A DNA stretch of 64,000 nt from Salipiger sp. CCB-MM3. Its GTDB lineage: Bacteria; Pseudomonadota; Alphaproteobacteria; Rhodobacterales; Rhodobacteraceae. The position numbers were made by a program, and so were the translations under genes. Below are positions 1 through 8,711 of the stretch, one piece after another; position 1 is the stretch's first letter, and the number at the start of each line of letters is the position of its first letter. The notes beneath the pieces are model-generated. The model was not told the DNA's origin. It searched no databases and saw only the letters and a program-made list of their open reading frames with translations. The stretch is taken from contig NZ_CP014598.1 of assembly GCF_001687105.1 (NCBI RefSeq), forward strand, positions 186,001 to 250,000, given 5' to 3'.

Positions 1-298
1 GACCCATTACGCGGTGGCGCTGAAATACGAGAGCGGCGTCGACATGGCCCCGGTCTGCGTGGCCAAAGGGGCCGATCTCATGGCGGCGCGGATCCGTCAG
101 CTGGCGCGCGAGTCAGAGGTGCCGATCATCGAGAACAAGCCGTTGGCGCGCGCGCTGCACGATGTGGCCGAACTCGACAAGCCAATCCCCGTGCAGCACT
201 GGGAAGCGGTGGCCGCGATCATCGGCTACGTCATGGACATGCAGCGCAACATCAAGCGGCCGATGCCCGAAGGATCGAGTCTTCGGGAAGAAGACTGA
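1..298 (+). CDS. flhB: Flagellar export apparatus protein FlhB, C-terminal fragment
   Basis: Only the 3' end is in the window. Read from base 2 the frame gives THYAVALKYE followed by about 90 residues ending at the TGA at 296-298. Base 1 fits the last base of a proline codon, so the gene is cut inside the NPTH autocleavage site typical of FlhB/YscU. FlhB sits in the inner membrane, and its cleaved cytoplasmic domain switches flagellar export from rod/hook to filament substrates. The visible part has the family's AARIRQLARESEVPIIENKPLARAL stretch split by ordinary variation. A GTG at 14 is an internal codon, not a start. Subtype (flagellar rather than type III secretion) is inferred from similarity to FlhB. 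Confidence 0.9.
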   Translation, partial: THYAVALKYESGVDMAPVCVAKGADLMAARIRQLARESEVPIIENKPLARALHDVAELDKPIPVQHWEAVAAIIGYVMDMQRNIKRPMPEGSSLREED

Positions 299-500
299 CG
301 CATCGGCCAGGGTTCCTCCTCTCGTCGTGGGCGCCACCGGCAGATGGTCGCGCAAACATCCTGCGCAGCGTGGAAATCCTGCAAGAACCGGGGTAGGGCA
401 AAGGCGTCTGCCGCCTGCCCCATGCTGCGGCACCGCGACTGTAGACCTTTGTATGCAGAACGGCTAAACGGAGCCAGACCTCCAGGAAAGGCATTGCATT

Positions 501-2705
501 ATGGCTGAGAACAACACGCCTGACATCGTTTACACCAAGGTCGATGAAGCGCCCGAGCTTGCCTCGGCCTCGCTGCTTCCGATCATCCGCAGCTTTGCCG
601 CCGCCGCTGGCGTCTCGATCGGCACCAAAGACATCTCGCTGGCGGGCCGCATCCTTGCGACCTTCCCCGAGGCGCTGACCGACGCGCAGCGCCAGTCGGA
701 CGATCTGGCGTGGCTCGGCGACTGGGTGAAGACCCCCGAAGCGAACGTCATCAAGCTGCCGAACATCTCGGCCTCGGTGCCGCAGCTGGTGGCCGCGGTG
801 AAGGAACTGCAGGCGCAGGGCTACGCGCTGCCCGACTACCCCTATGAGGCGACCACCGACGAAGAGAAGGCGGTTCAGGCCAAATACGACGGCATCAAGG
901 GCTCGGCCGTGAACCCGGTGCTGCGCGAGGGCAACTCGGACCGCCGCGCCGCCGCCGCCGTGAAGAAATTCGCGCAGAACAACCCGCACCGCATGGGCGA
1001 ATGGACCTCCTCCAGCAAGACCCGCGTCGCTTCGATGTCGGGCGGCGACTTCTTCTCGAACGAAGTGTCGGCGACCCTCAACAAAGCCGCGACCGCGAAG
1101 ATCGTGCTGGAAACCGCTGCGGGCGAGACCGTCCTGAAAGAGGGCGTCTCCTACCCGGCAGGCACCGTGGTCGACGCCACCTACATGAGCGCCGCCAAGC
1201 TTGATGCCTTCCTCGAGGACGAGATCAAGAAGACCAAGGACGAGGGCACGCTCTTCTCGCTGCACATGAAGGCGACGATGATGAAGGTCTCGGACCCGAT
1301 CATCTTTGGCCACGCGGTGAAAGCATGGCTCAAGCCCGTGTTCGAGAAATACGGCGACGAGATGAAGGCGCTTGGCGTCAATCCGAACTCGGGCCTCGGC
1401 GACCTGCTGGAGCGCGTGAAGGACAACGCCGAGATCGTGGCGGCCATCGACGAAGTGCGCGCCGCGCGTCCGCCGATGTACATGGTGAACTCCGACAAGG
1501 GCATCACCAACCTGCACGTGCCGTCCGACGTGATCATCGACGCCTCGATGCCCGCGCTCATCCGCGCCGGCGGCAAGGGCTGGGGTCCGGACGGCAATGA
1601 GGGTGACACCAACTGCGTGATCCCCGACAACTCCTACGCGCCGGTCTATGACGCGGCGATCGAGTTCTTCAAAGCCAACGGCAAGCTGAACCCGGCCACC
1701 GCAGGCACCGTGCAGAACCTTGGCCTGATGGCGCAGAAGGCGGAAGAATACGGCTCGCACCCGACCACTTTCGAGATCCCCGAGGCGGGCACCGTCAAGA
1801 TGATCCTCGACGATGGCACCGTGCTGCATTCGCATGACGTGGCCGCAGGGGACATCTGGCGTTCGGCTTCGGCCCGCAAGGCGCCGATCGAAGACTGGGT
1901 GAACCTTGCCATCGAGCGTCAGAAGGCGACCGGCTACCGCTCGATCTTCTGGCTCGACGCGAGCCGCGCCCATGATGCGCAGCTGATCGAGTATGTGAAG
2001 CCGATCCTCGAAGCCAAGGGCGTTGCCGACAAGTTCGAGATCATGGCCCCGCGCGAAGCCACCATCGCCTCGCTCGAGACCATCACCAAGGGCGAGAACA
2101 CCATCGCGATCACCGGCAACGTGCTGCGTGATTACCTGACCGACCTCTTCCCGATCCTCGAGCTGGCCACCTCGGCCAAGATGCTGTCGATCGTGAAGCT
2201 GATGAACGGCGGCGGCCTCTTCGAGACCGGTGCTGGCGGTTCGGCGCCGAAGCACGTGCAGCAGCTGATGGAAGAAAACCACCTGCGCTGGGACTCGCTG
2301 GGTGAATTCTGTGCCCTTGGCGAGAGCTTCAAGTTCCTTGCCGATCAGAAGGACAACGCCAAGGCGCGTGTTCTGGGGGATGCGGTCGAGGCTGCGACGC
2401 AGGGCATTCTCGACAATGACCGCAGCCCGTCGCGCAAAGTGGGTGAGCCGGACAACCGCGACAGCCACTACTGGTTCGCGCGCTACTGGGCCGAAGCTCT
2501 GGCAGCGCAATCGGACGATGCCGAGCTGGCGGCGCATTTCGCACCCATCGCCAAGGCGCTGGCCGAAGGCGAAGCGGCGATCACTGGCGAGCTGGCCGCA
2601 GTGCAGGGCAAGCCTGCCGATCTGGGTGGCTACTACCACGGTGATGCCGAGAAGACCGCTGCTGTGATGCGCCCCTCGGCGACGCTGAACGGCATCCTCG
2701 GCTGA
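501..2705 (+). CDS. icd: Isocitrate dehydrogenase [NADP+], monomeric type
   Basis: A 734-residue protein, the usual size for monomeric (IDH-II) isocitrate dehydrogenase, which oxidatively decarboxylates isocitrate to 2-oxoglutarate with NADP+ in the cytosolic TCA cycle. Characteristic segments include the substrate-binding loop [20 protein letters not shown] near residue 160 and [20 protein letters not shown] near 330. The ATG at 501 follows a purine-rich site AGGAAAGG about 10 nt upstream. It is a single-gene unit: a strong hairpin follows the stop within 25 nt. It is unrelated in fold family to the homodimeric Icd of enterics, so the symbol is used in the broad sense. Confidence 0.97.
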   Translation: MAENNTPDIVYTKVDEAPELASASLLPIIRSFAAAAGVSIGTKDISLAGRILATFPEALTDAQRQSDDLAWLGDWVKTPEANVIKLPNISASVPQLVAAVKELQAQGYALPDYPYEATTDEEKAVQAKYDGIKGSAVNPVLREGNSDRRAAAAVKKFAQNNPHRMGEWTSSSKTRVASMSGGDFFSNEVSATLNKAATAKIVLETAAGETVLKEGVSYPAGTVVDATYMSAAKLDAFLEDEIKKTKDEGTLFSLHMKATMMKVSDPIIFGHAVKAWLKPVFEKYGDEMKALGVNPNSGLGDLLERVKDNAEIVAAIDEVRAARPPMYMVNSDKGITNLHVPSDVIIDASMPALIRAGGKGWGPDGNEGDTNCVIPDNSYAPVYDAAIEFFKANGKLNPATAGTVQNLGLMAQKAEEYGSHPTTFEIPEAGTVKMILDDGTVLHSHDVAAGDIWRSASARKAPIEDWVNLAIERQKATGYRSIFWLDASRAHDAQLIEYVKPILEAKGVADKFEIMAPREATIASLETITKGENTIAITGNVLRDYLTDLFPILELATSAKMLSIVKLMNGGGLFETGAGGSAPKHVQQLMEENHLRWDSLGEFCALGESFKFLADQKDNAKARVLGDAVEAATQGILDNDRSPSRKVGEPDNRDSHYWFARYWAEALAAQSDDAELAAHFAPIAKALAEGEAAITGELAAVQGKPADLGGYYHGDAEKTAAVMRPSATLNGILG

Positions 2706-2728
2706 GATCGATGCTGACGAAATGAAGG

Positions 2729-2755
2729 CGCCCCCGGTCCGATGGGCCGGGGGCG
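2729..2755 (+). terminator. Terminator-like hairpin after icd
   Basis: Arms CGCCCCCGG (2729-2737) and CCGGGGGCG (2747-2755) are perfectly complementary and can extend inward through TCC/GGG with one G-T pair. The arm is followed by only three T residues. It lies 24 nt past the icd stop, so it probably ends or protects the icd transcript. Confidence 0.7.
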
Positions 2756-3326
2756 TTTCCATGTCCGGACATAGTCTGGGCATCGCGCGGTGCAGGGGCG
2801 CATCGGGGCCGATGGCCCGGCTTTCGGGATTTGAGGGCAAAAACGCGGCCCGCTCATCAAAGCATCCTACCGCCAAGTGTGGCGCCTAGAACTGCCGCCA
2901 CATCATATGGTGTGTTTTCCACCATCGGCAGATTAATATCTGTCTTTACAACATATTAACCCAAGCCCTTTATCGAGTCGGCGCGGAAAAGCAGGCGATT
3001 CTCGCTTGCTTTCGTGGGGGCGTATTGTCGCAGTTCGAGTCGTTCTCGCAGTGGTTGTAAAGCCGATGTCCACAGACTGTGGAAAAGATGAGGCAAGACA
3101 GCGGCTTGTGTGAAATTCGCCACTTGGGGCAAAAATTTGCTCACGAAATGGCGATTTTTAGCTACTCTGAATGTGCCTGGGGTCGCTGCCACGACCAATC
3201 AAATCGAAGATTTTCTGCTTCTGGTGGTAGTGCCACGCCCGCATTTTAAGGGCGGCGTCTGACGTTCGGGTCTAGGAAAGGCGATTACAGCCAAACGTTC
3301 CATTTAGTCTTTAAGTAAGAGTGGCG
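2756..3326. other. Non-coding stretch, AT-richer than its surroundings
   Basis: No convincing gene is seen; the minus-strand frame 2956-3198 (80 codons) has no recognisable product and no good ribosome site. The stretch 2880-3260 is visibly richer in A/T than the flanks. It contains a perfect 15-bp palindrome TCCACAGACTGTGGA (3069-3083), whose minus-strand side reads TTTTCCACA, a match to the loose DnaA-box consensus. It also has a small inverted repeat ATGGTG/CACCAT (2907-2925). It ends in a rho-independent-type hairpin, which suggests that a short untranslated RNA could be made here. Confidence 0.5.
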
Positions 3327-3356
3327 CCCGGGGTTTTCCCCGGGTGTCTATTTTTT
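3327..3356 (+). terminator. Rho-independent terminator
   Basis: Arms CCCGGGG (3327-3333) and CCCCGGG (3338-3344) enclose a TTTT loop and are followed by TGTCTATTTTTT. This is the most canonical intrinsic terminator in the window. No protein gene precedes it for 600 nt, so it may close a small RNA starting somewhere in 3100-3250, or insulate the toxin-antitoxin promoter from upstream transcription. Confidence 0.8.
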
Positions 3357-3380
3357 GCGGCCCGCGCCTCCTGCGGAAGG

Positions 3381-3423
3381 TTGAACCGATGCCCCGCCGG
3401 ATATACATTCAAGGATGTAGATC
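3381..3423 (+). promoter_or_regulatory. Promoter and palindromic operator of the toxin-antitoxin pair
   Basis: A -35-like TTGAAC (3381-3386) stands 17 bp from TACATT (3404-3409). A 24-bp imperfect palindrome (3400-3423) with half sites GATATACAT and ATGTAGATC, six bases apart, covers the -10. Antitoxins of the AbrB/VapB type repress their own operons by binding such sites, so autoregulation is inferred. Confidence 0.6.
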
Positions 3424-3441
3424 ATCCGTGTGGAGGCGATC

Positions 3442-3669
3442 ATGCAAGTTTCGAAATGGGGCAACTCCCTCGCCGTGCGCCTGCCTGCTGATCTCGTACG
3501 CGAGCTTGGCTTGAAAGAGGGTGACCGGATCGACCTGCACCCCGATGCGCGCGGCCTTGCGGTGAGCCGGGCGGAACGGCCCGAGGAGATCCTCCAAGGC
3601 CTCCGCCGGTTCCGCGGGCGATTGCCCGATGCCGCCCGGCTGAGCCGCGACGAGGCCAACGCGCGCTGA
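3442..3669 (+). CDS. vapB: AbrB/MazE-type antitoxin
   Basis: A 75-residue protein beginning MQVSKWGNSLAVRLPADL, the swapped-hairpin AbrB/SpoVT DNA-binding fold found in VapB and MazE antitoxins. The C-terminal half (from about residue 45) is charged and probably wraps the toxin. The ATG at 3442 is chosen over the in-frame GTG at 3430 because it begins exactly at the conserved motif and has GGAGG 5 nt upstream. It ends one base before the toxin ATG, the usual tight antitoxin-toxin arrangement. In the cell it would neutralise the PIN toxin and repress the operon. Its cognate partner is inferred from adjacency only. Confidence 0.85.
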   Translation: MQVSKWGNSLAVRLPADLVRELGLKEGDRIDLHPDARGLAVSRAERPEEILQGLRRFRGRLPDAARLSRDEANAR

Positions 3670-3670
3670 G

Positions 3671-4072
3671 ATGGCGCAGAGCTTTTTCGACACCAATGTG
3701 ATCCTCTACCTGCTGGGCGAGGGGCCGAAGGCGGATCGCGCCGAGACGCTGCTTGCTCAGGGCGGGGTGATCAGCGTGCAGGTGCTGAACGAGGCGCTGG
3801 TCAATTGCCGCCGGAAGGCCAAGATGAGCCATGAGGAGGCCGGGGAGTTCCTCGGCGCGATCCGAGCGCTCTGCGAGACCCGCCCATTGACCGAAGGCAC
3901 CCATGACATCGGTCGCGCGCTTGGCACGCGCTACGGGTTCTCGGTCTACGATTCCATGATCGTGGCGGCGGCGCTCGAGGCGGGCTGCGAGACGCTGTGG
4001 TCAGAGGACATGCACGATGGGCTGCTGGTCGAAGGGCGCCTGCGCATCGTCAATCCCTTTCGTCCCGGCTAA
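3671..4072 (+). CDS. vapC: PIN-domain endoribonuclease toxin (VapC family)
   Basis: A 133-residue PIN domain, the normal VapC length. The acidic metal-binding residues are visible: D7 in FFDTN, E41 in LNEAL, D94 in SVYDSMI and D113 in WSEDM. VapC enzymes cleave structured RNA such as tRNA or rRNA with Mg2+ and halt growth when free of antitoxin; the RNA target here cannot be read from sequence. The gene starts one base after the antitoxin stop codon (TGA-G-ATG), so translation is probably coupled. All four catalytic acids are present, so the toxin looks intact. Confidence 0.85.
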   Translation: MAQSFFDTNVILYLLGEGPKADRAETLLAQGGVISVQVLNEALVNCRRKAKMSHEEAGEFLGAIRALCETRPLTEGTHDIGRALGTRYGFSVYDSMIVAAALEAGCETLWSEDMHDGLLVEGRLRIVNPFRPG

Positions 4073-4179
4073 AGCCGCGCTCACGGCGTTTTCACCCAAA
4101 CCTCACAAATTTGGGAACTTTTCGCGACCTCCTGCCGTTGCCGTCTTGATAAGCGGTCGGTGCAAGGGACAGGTACGGA

Positions 4180-5139
4180 TTGAAACGCGGGATCTTCCTG
4201 AGCATTCCTCTGCTGCTTGCCGGATGCGGCGGGCGTCACAACTGGCTCGCTTCGGCGGGAGAAGAAGCGCAATCCGTCGAAACCCTGTTCTGGGTCGTGC
4301 TGGCCGGTGCGGCGGTGATCTGGACGCTGGTGATCGGCGCGGCCACCTACGCCCACCGCGCCGAGGCCAAGCCCGAACGTGAGCAACAGGCCCGAAGGTT
4401 CATCATCTGGGGCGGCGTGGCGCTGCCGGTGGTGGTCGTGGGCGGGCTGCTGATCTGGGGCCTGCTGATCCTCAAGGACATCACCGCCGATGATGGCGCG
4501 CTGACAGTGCGCGTGGATGGCGAGCGCTGGTGGTGGCGGGTGATCTATGACACCCCCGAAGGCCCGGTGACCACCGCCAATGAGATCCGCCTGCCGCTTG
4601 GCGAACCGGCCCTGTTCCGCCTCACCGCCGACGATGTGATCCATTCGTTCTGGGTGCCCGCGCTGGGGGGCAAGATGGACATGATCCCCGGACGCGAGAC
4701 GACGCTGGCGCTGACCCCGCAAAAGCTGGGCAACTGGGGCGGGCTCTGCGCCGAGTTCTGCGGCGGTGCCCATGCGCTGATGCGCTTCGATGCCATCGTC
4801 ATGGAGCCCGAAGCGTTTGACGCATGGCTCGCGCAAGAGGCGCAGCCCGCGCAGGTGGCCGAGGGCGATCCGGGCTTTGCCATTTTCGACGAAGAGGGCT
4901 GCGGCGCCTGCCATGCCATTCGCGGCACCGAGGCGCAGGGCCCGGTGGGGCCGGATTTCACCCATCTGGCCTCGCGCGACAAGCTGGGTGCGGGCATCTA
5001 CGCCATGAGCCCGGACAATATGGCGCGCTGGATCACCGACACCCACGAGATGAAGCCCGATATCGACATGCCCGCCTATCCGGGCCTGCAAGGCGAGCGG
5101 CTCGACGCGCTCGTGACCTTCCTGATGAGTTTGGAATGA
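4180..5139 (+). CDS. coxB: Cytochrome c oxidase subunit II with fused cytochrome c (lipoprotein)
   Basis: A 319-residue protein. The N terminus MKRGIFLSIPLLLAGCGG carries a lipobox (LAGC), so the periplasmic part is probably lipid-anchored. Two membrane helices follow (about 36-55 and 70-95), then the CuA domain with IHSFWVPALGGKMDM and the copper-binding CAEFCGGAHALM near residue 190. A C-terminal haem c domain has CGACH at about 241-245. This is the caa3-type layout, in which the fused cytochrome passes electrons to CuA. The start is a TTG at 4180, chosen because it opens the signal sequence; AAGGGA lies about 11 nt upstream. First gene of the oxidase operon, 7 nt before subunit I. Confidence 0.92.
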   Translation: MKRGIFLSIPLLLAGCGGRHNWLASAGEEAQSVETLFWVVLAGAAVIWTLVIGAATYAHRAEAKPEREQQARRFIIWGGVALPVVVVGGLLIWGLLILKDITADDGALTVRVDGERWWWRVIYDTPEGPVTTANEIRLPLGEPALFRLTADDVIHSFWVPALGGKMDMIPGRETTLALTPQKLGNWGGLCAEFCGGAHALMRFDAIVMEPEAFDAWLAQEAQPAQVAEGDPGFAIFDEEGCGACHAIRGTEAQGPVGPDFTHLASRDKLGAGIYAMSPDNMARWITDTHEMKPDIDMPAYPGLQGERLDALVTFLMSLE

Positions 5140-5146
5140 GCCGCGC

Positions 5147-7702
5147 ATGACCGAAGAGATCGACCTCTCCAAGCTGCCCCCTGCCGAGCCCTACGACAAG
5201 GCGCGCGATGAGGCGCAGCGCGCGCGGCTGATGAAGGTCTGGGAGACGCCCACCGGTTGGCGGCGCGTCTCGGCGGTGAACAACTCGTCGGTGGGCAAAT
5301 GGTACCTGCTGACGTCCTTCGCGTTTTTCACCTTCGCCGGGTTTCTGGCGCTGCTGATCCGGGCGCAACTGGCGGTGCCGAACAACGATCTTCTGTCGCA
5401 GAGCCTCTACAACCAGCTGTTCACCCTGCACGGCACGGCGATGATGTTCCTTTTCGCGGTGCCGATCTTCGAGGCGGTGGCGATCCTGATCCTGCCCGAG
5501 ATCCTTGGCGCGCGCGACCTGCCGTTCCCACGGCTCTCGGCCTTTGGATACTGGTGCTTCCTGATCGGCGGGGTCTTCGTCTGCGGCTCGGTGTTCTTTG
5601 GCGTCGCGCCGGATGGCGGCTGGTTCATGTATGCGCCGCTGTCGTCCAACCCCGATTACAGCGGCCTAGGGGCCGACATCTGGCTGCTCGGGCTGTCGTT
5701 CATCGAGGTGTCGTCCATCGCCGCCGCCGTCGAGTTGATCGTCGGCGTGCTGAAGTCGCGCCCGCCGGGGATGCGGCTGAACCTCATTCCGCTCTACTGC
5801 TGGTACGTGCTGGTGGTGGCGGGGATGATCCTATTCGCCTTCCCGCCGCTGATCGCTGGCGATCTGCTGCTGGAGATGGAGCGGGCGTTCAACTGGGCCT
5901 TCTTCGATCCCGACCGGGGCGGCGATCCGCTGCTGTGGCAGCACCTTTTCTGGATCTTCGGCCACCCCGAGGTCTATATCATCTTCCTGCCCTCCATCGC
6001 GCTCATCGCGACCATCCTGCCGACCTTCGCCGGGCGGCCCATGGTCGGCCATTCGTGGATCGTGCTGTCGGCGGTGGGTGTGGCCTTCCTGTCGTTCGGT
6101 CTGTGGGTGCACCACATGTTCACCACCGGCCTGCCGGAGATCTCGCTGAGTTTCTTCTCGGCGGCCTCCGAGGCGGTGGCGGTGCCGACGGGCATCCAGA
6201 TCTTCTGCTTTATCGCCACCATGCTGGTCAGCAAGGTGCGCCGCTCGGTGCCGATGCTGTTTGCCGGGGGGGCGATGGCGATCTTCGTCTTTGGCGGGCT
6301 GACCGGCGTGATGGTGGCGCTGGTGCCCTTCGACTGGCAGGCGCATGACAGCTACTTCGTCGTGGCGCACCTGCATTACACGCTGATCGGCGGCATGCTC
6401 TTCCCGCTCTTTGCCGGGGTGCACTACTGGTACCCGTTCGTCACGCAAAAGAAGATGTCCGACAGGCTGGGGCGCTGGAGCTTCTGGCTGATGTTCGGTG
6501 GTTTCAACCTTGCCTTCCTGCCGATGCATTGGACCGGGGTGATGGGCATGCCGCGCCGGGTCTGGACCTATGATGTGACCGACGGCTGGGCGGTGCTGAA
6601 CATGGTCTCGACGCTGGGTGCGTTCATCTTCGCCGCGGGCTTCGTGGTGCTGGCGGTGAACGTGCTCTGGCCGCGCGGCAAGGCGCCGCTGGTCGAGCGC
6701 AACCTGTGGAATGCCGGCACGATGGAGTGGGGCGCCGAAGTGCCCGACAAGCCGTGGGGCGTGCGGTCGATCCCCTATATCCACACCCGCTATCCGCTTT
6801 GGGAACAAAAGGACCTGCTGGGCGAGATGGACCGGGGCGAGTGGTTCCTGCCCGACGCCGAAGAGGGCAAACGCGAGCTGATCATCACCGACATCCTCGA
6901 CGCGCGCCCGCTCTATGTGCAGCGGGTCGGCGGGCCGAGCTATCTGACCATCGGGGCCGCCGTCTGCCTTGGCGCGGTGTTCATCCTTGCCACGTTCCAC
7001 CTCTGGGCGCTGACGCTGATCTTCGGCGCGGGCTTTGTCGGCTTCACGCTCTGGTGGCTCTGGACCGGCACCTCGGAAATCCCTGAAAAGCCTGAAAAAG
7101 CGGCGGGCAGGGGCCTTGTGCTGCCGACCTATGCGCAGGGCAACAGCTCGCCCGGCTGGTGGGCGGTGTTCATCACCATGACCGGCGACATGACCGCCTT
7201 CATGGGGCTGGTGTTCAGCTACTTCTTCTATTGGACCGCGCTGCCTGACTTCCTGCCCGAGGCGGCGAAACTGCCGGGTTTCGGCTGGCTCATCATCGGC
7301 CTTGCGCTGTTGCTGGCGGGTTGGGTGACGGCGCTTTTTGCGCGTGAGCGTCTGTCGGCTGGCGCGCAGGGTCAGGCGATGGGGCTTTTGGTCGCCGGTG
7401 TGCCGCTTGGCGCGCTGGGGATCGGCGCGTGGTGCTGGGCGGCGTGGAGCGCCGGGCTGGACCCTACCGCGGCATCCTTCGACGCAACTGTCTGGGTACT
7501 GATCCTGTGGATGGGGCTGCACCTGCTGCTCGATGCGGTGATGCGGCTTTACGTGGCGGCGCGCATTTGGCGCGGGCGCTGCACGCCGCGCTACCGCGCC
7601 GACAGCGTGAACCTGACGCTCTTCACCCATTTCCTCGCGCTGACGGCAGTGGTGATCTTTGCACTACTGGCGCTCTTTCCGATGCTGATGGGGGTCGCGT
7701 GA
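5147..7702 (+). CDS. ctaD: Cytochrome c oxidase subunit I+III fusion
   Basis: An 851-residue membrane protein. Residues 1 to about 560 form subunit I, with haem and CuB ligands in LHGTAMMF (near 94), GHPEVY (near 272, also the proton-channel Glu), HH (near 321) and VAHLHYTLIGG (near 405). From about residue 655 to the end there are more membrane helices resembling subunit III (WWAVFITMTGDMTAFMGLVF). It reduces O2 to water and pumps protons in the inner membrane. Fusion of I and III into one chain is known in caa3-type and CoxN-like oxidases. The reading frame is uninterrupted, so it is a real fusion. The stop overlaps the next start (TGATG). Confidence 0.93.
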   Translation: MTEEIDLSKLPPAEPYDKARDEAQRARLMKVWETPTGWRRVSAVNNSSVGKWYLLTSFAFFTFAGFLALLIRAQLAVPNNDLLSQSLYNQLFTLHGTAMMFLFAVPIFEAVAILILPEILGARDLPFPRLSAFGYWCFLIGGVFVCGSVFFGVAPDGGWFMYAPLSSNPDYSGLGADIWLLGLSFIEVSSIAAAVELIVGVLKSRPPGMRLNLIPLYCWYVLVVAGMILFAFPPLIAGDLLLEMERAFNWAFFDPDRGGDPLLWQHLFWIFGHPEVYIIFLPSIALIATILPTFAGRPMVGHSWIVLSAVGVAFLSFGLWVHHMFTTGLPEISLSFFSAASEAVAVPTGIQIFCFIATMLVSKVRRSVPMLFAGGAMAIFVFGGLTGVMVALVPFDWQAHDSYFVVAHLHYTLIGGMLFPLFAGVHYWYPFVTQKKMSDRLGRWSFWLMFGGFNLAFLPMHWTGVMGMPRRVWTYDVTDGWAVLNMVSTLGAFIFAAGFVVLAVNVLWPRGKAPLVERNLWNAGTMEWGAEVPDKPWGVRSIPYIHTRYPLWEQKDLLGEMDRGEWFLPDAEEGKRELIITDILDARPLYVQRVGGPSYLTIGAAVCLGAVFILATFHLWALTLIFGAGFVGFTLWWLWTGTSEIPEKPEKAAGRGLVLPTYAQGNSSPGWWAVFITMTGDMTAFMGLVFSYFFYWTALPDFLPEAAKLPGFGWLIIGLALLLAGWVTALFARERLSAGAQGQAMGLLVAGVPLGALGIGAWCWAAWSAGLDPTAASFDATVWVLILWMGLHLLLDAVMRLYVAARIWRGRCTPRYRADSVNLTLFTHFLALTAVVIFALLALFPMLMGVA

Positions 7703-8139
7703 TGGCCCAGACGCCAGAGAAAGCGCCACAGAAAACATCTGAGAAAAAGACCGTCCCACCCGGTGACGCCCCGCGCGTCATCGACCAAGGCTCGGTCTGG
7801 ATCCTCGTCGCCGCGCCCTCAATCTGGGCGGCGCATTTTCTGCTGAGCTATTGGGTCGCGGCGATCTGGTGCGCCAAACTGGGGCGCGGCACCACGCTGA
7901 CCGAGCCGCGCTGGATCATCGCCGGGCTGGGGGCGCTCTGCATCGCGGCGATCATTGGATTGGCGGTGCTGGCGATCCGCCGCTACGGCGGGGTCTTCGT
8001 GATTTTCGAAGAGATCACCCAAAGCTCCGAGCGCGCGCGCGACCGGTTCGTCGGCCATGTGGCGCTGCTGCTCTGCGTGCTGTCGGCGGTGGCGATCCTT
8101 TTCACCGTGATCCCCGGCATGGTGCTGGGCCAATGCTGA
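7702..8139 (+). CDS. Small membrane protein of the oxidase operon
   Basis: A 145-residue protein with a polar, lysine-rich N terminus (about 30 residues) and three hydrophobic segments (about 35-55, 70-92 and 118-140). I do not recognise a named family. Such proteins occur between subunit I/III and CtaG-like genes in alternative oxidase operons and may be an accessory (subunit IV-like) or assembly protein. The ATG at 7702 overlaps the upstream stop by one base, and its own stop overlaps the next gene. This fixes the start despite a longer open frame running back into subunit I. Confidence 0.75.
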   Translation: MAQTPEKAPQKTSEKKTVPPGDAPRVIDQGSVWILVAAPSIWAAHFLLSYWVAAIWCAKLGRGTTLTEPRWIIAGLGALCIAAIIGLAVLAIRRYGGVFVIFEEITQSSERARDRFVGHVALLLCVLSAVAILFTVIPGMVLGQC

Positions 8140-8711
8140 GCCCGCGCCGCATAGTGGCGCTGGCGCTTCTCGCGGTGCTCTGGCTGGGGCCGCTGCCGGG
8201 GCTGGCGGCGGGCTCGATGGTGCTGCACATGGTGCTGCACCTCGGCGTGACGGCGGTGGTGCCCGCGCTCTGGGCCCCAACGCTGCGGCTGCCCTCGGGG
8301 GCGATGGCGCTGGTGCTGGGTGCGGTGGCAGAGATGCTGGTGGTCTGGGTCTGGCACCTGCCCGCGATGCACCTTTGGGCGCGGCTGAGCCTGACGGGCT
8401 TTGTCCTCGAGCAGGGAAGCTTTCTGGTCGCCGGGATGATGCTCTGGGCCACGGTGCGCGCCGCCGGTGGGTTTGGCGGCGCGGTGGTGCTGCTGGCGAC
8501 GACCATGCATATGACCTTGCTGGGCGCGCTGATCGGCCTCGCGCCGCGCACGCTCTACGGGGATATCTGCGCCGGGCACCTCGGTCTTTCGGCGCTGCAA
8601 GAGCAGCAGGTGGCGGGCGCGCTGATGGCCGGGGCTGGGGGCGCGATCTACCTCGTCGCGGCGCTGCGCAGGCTGGGGCAGGCACTCGAACTGAAGGAGG
8701 CGCAGGCATGA
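8133..8711 (+). CDS. CtaG-like (caa3-type) cytochrome c oxidase assembly protein
   Basis: A 192-residue, very hydrophobic protein with about five membrane helices. It has features of the Caa3_CtaG family: an EQGSFLVAGMMLW helix, MHMTLLGALIGLAPRTLY, and a late QEQQVAGALMAGAGGAIYL segment. The family is thought to help assemble caa3-type oxidases, possibly copper delivery; it is not the copper chaperone Cox11, which is also called CtaG. It is shorter than the typical 250-300 residues. The ATG at 8133 lies inside the end of the preceding gene (ATGCTGA overlap), and its stop overlaps the next start, so translation is coupled along the operon. Confidence 0.75.
   Translation: MLSPRRIVALALLAVLWLGPLPGLAAGSMVLHMVLHLGVTAVVPALWAPTLRLPSGAMALVLGAVAEMLVVWVWHLPAMHLWARLSLTGFVLEQGSFLVAGMMLWATVRAAGGFGGAVVLLATTMHMTLLGALIGLAPRTLYGDICAGHLGLSALQEQQVAGALMAGAGGAIYLVAALRRLGQALELKEAQA

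Noticed and set aside
252..2876. An 874-codon minus-strand frame over icd
   Set aside because: Shadow of icd; it also runs through the icd terminator hairpin and has no conserved motif.
3061..3090. Chromosome or plasmid replication origin
   Set aside because: Only one good DnaA-box-like site is present, with no cluster of boxes and no replication gene nearby.
2956..3198. An 80-codon minus-strand frame in the icd-vapB gap
   Set aside because: No family, no ribosome site and AT-rich codon content unlike all neighbours; kept as non-coding.
5147..7702. Frameshifted or chimeric subunit I gene
   Set aside because: The frame is continuous and subunit I-III fusions are known, so it is a natural fusion and not an assembly error.
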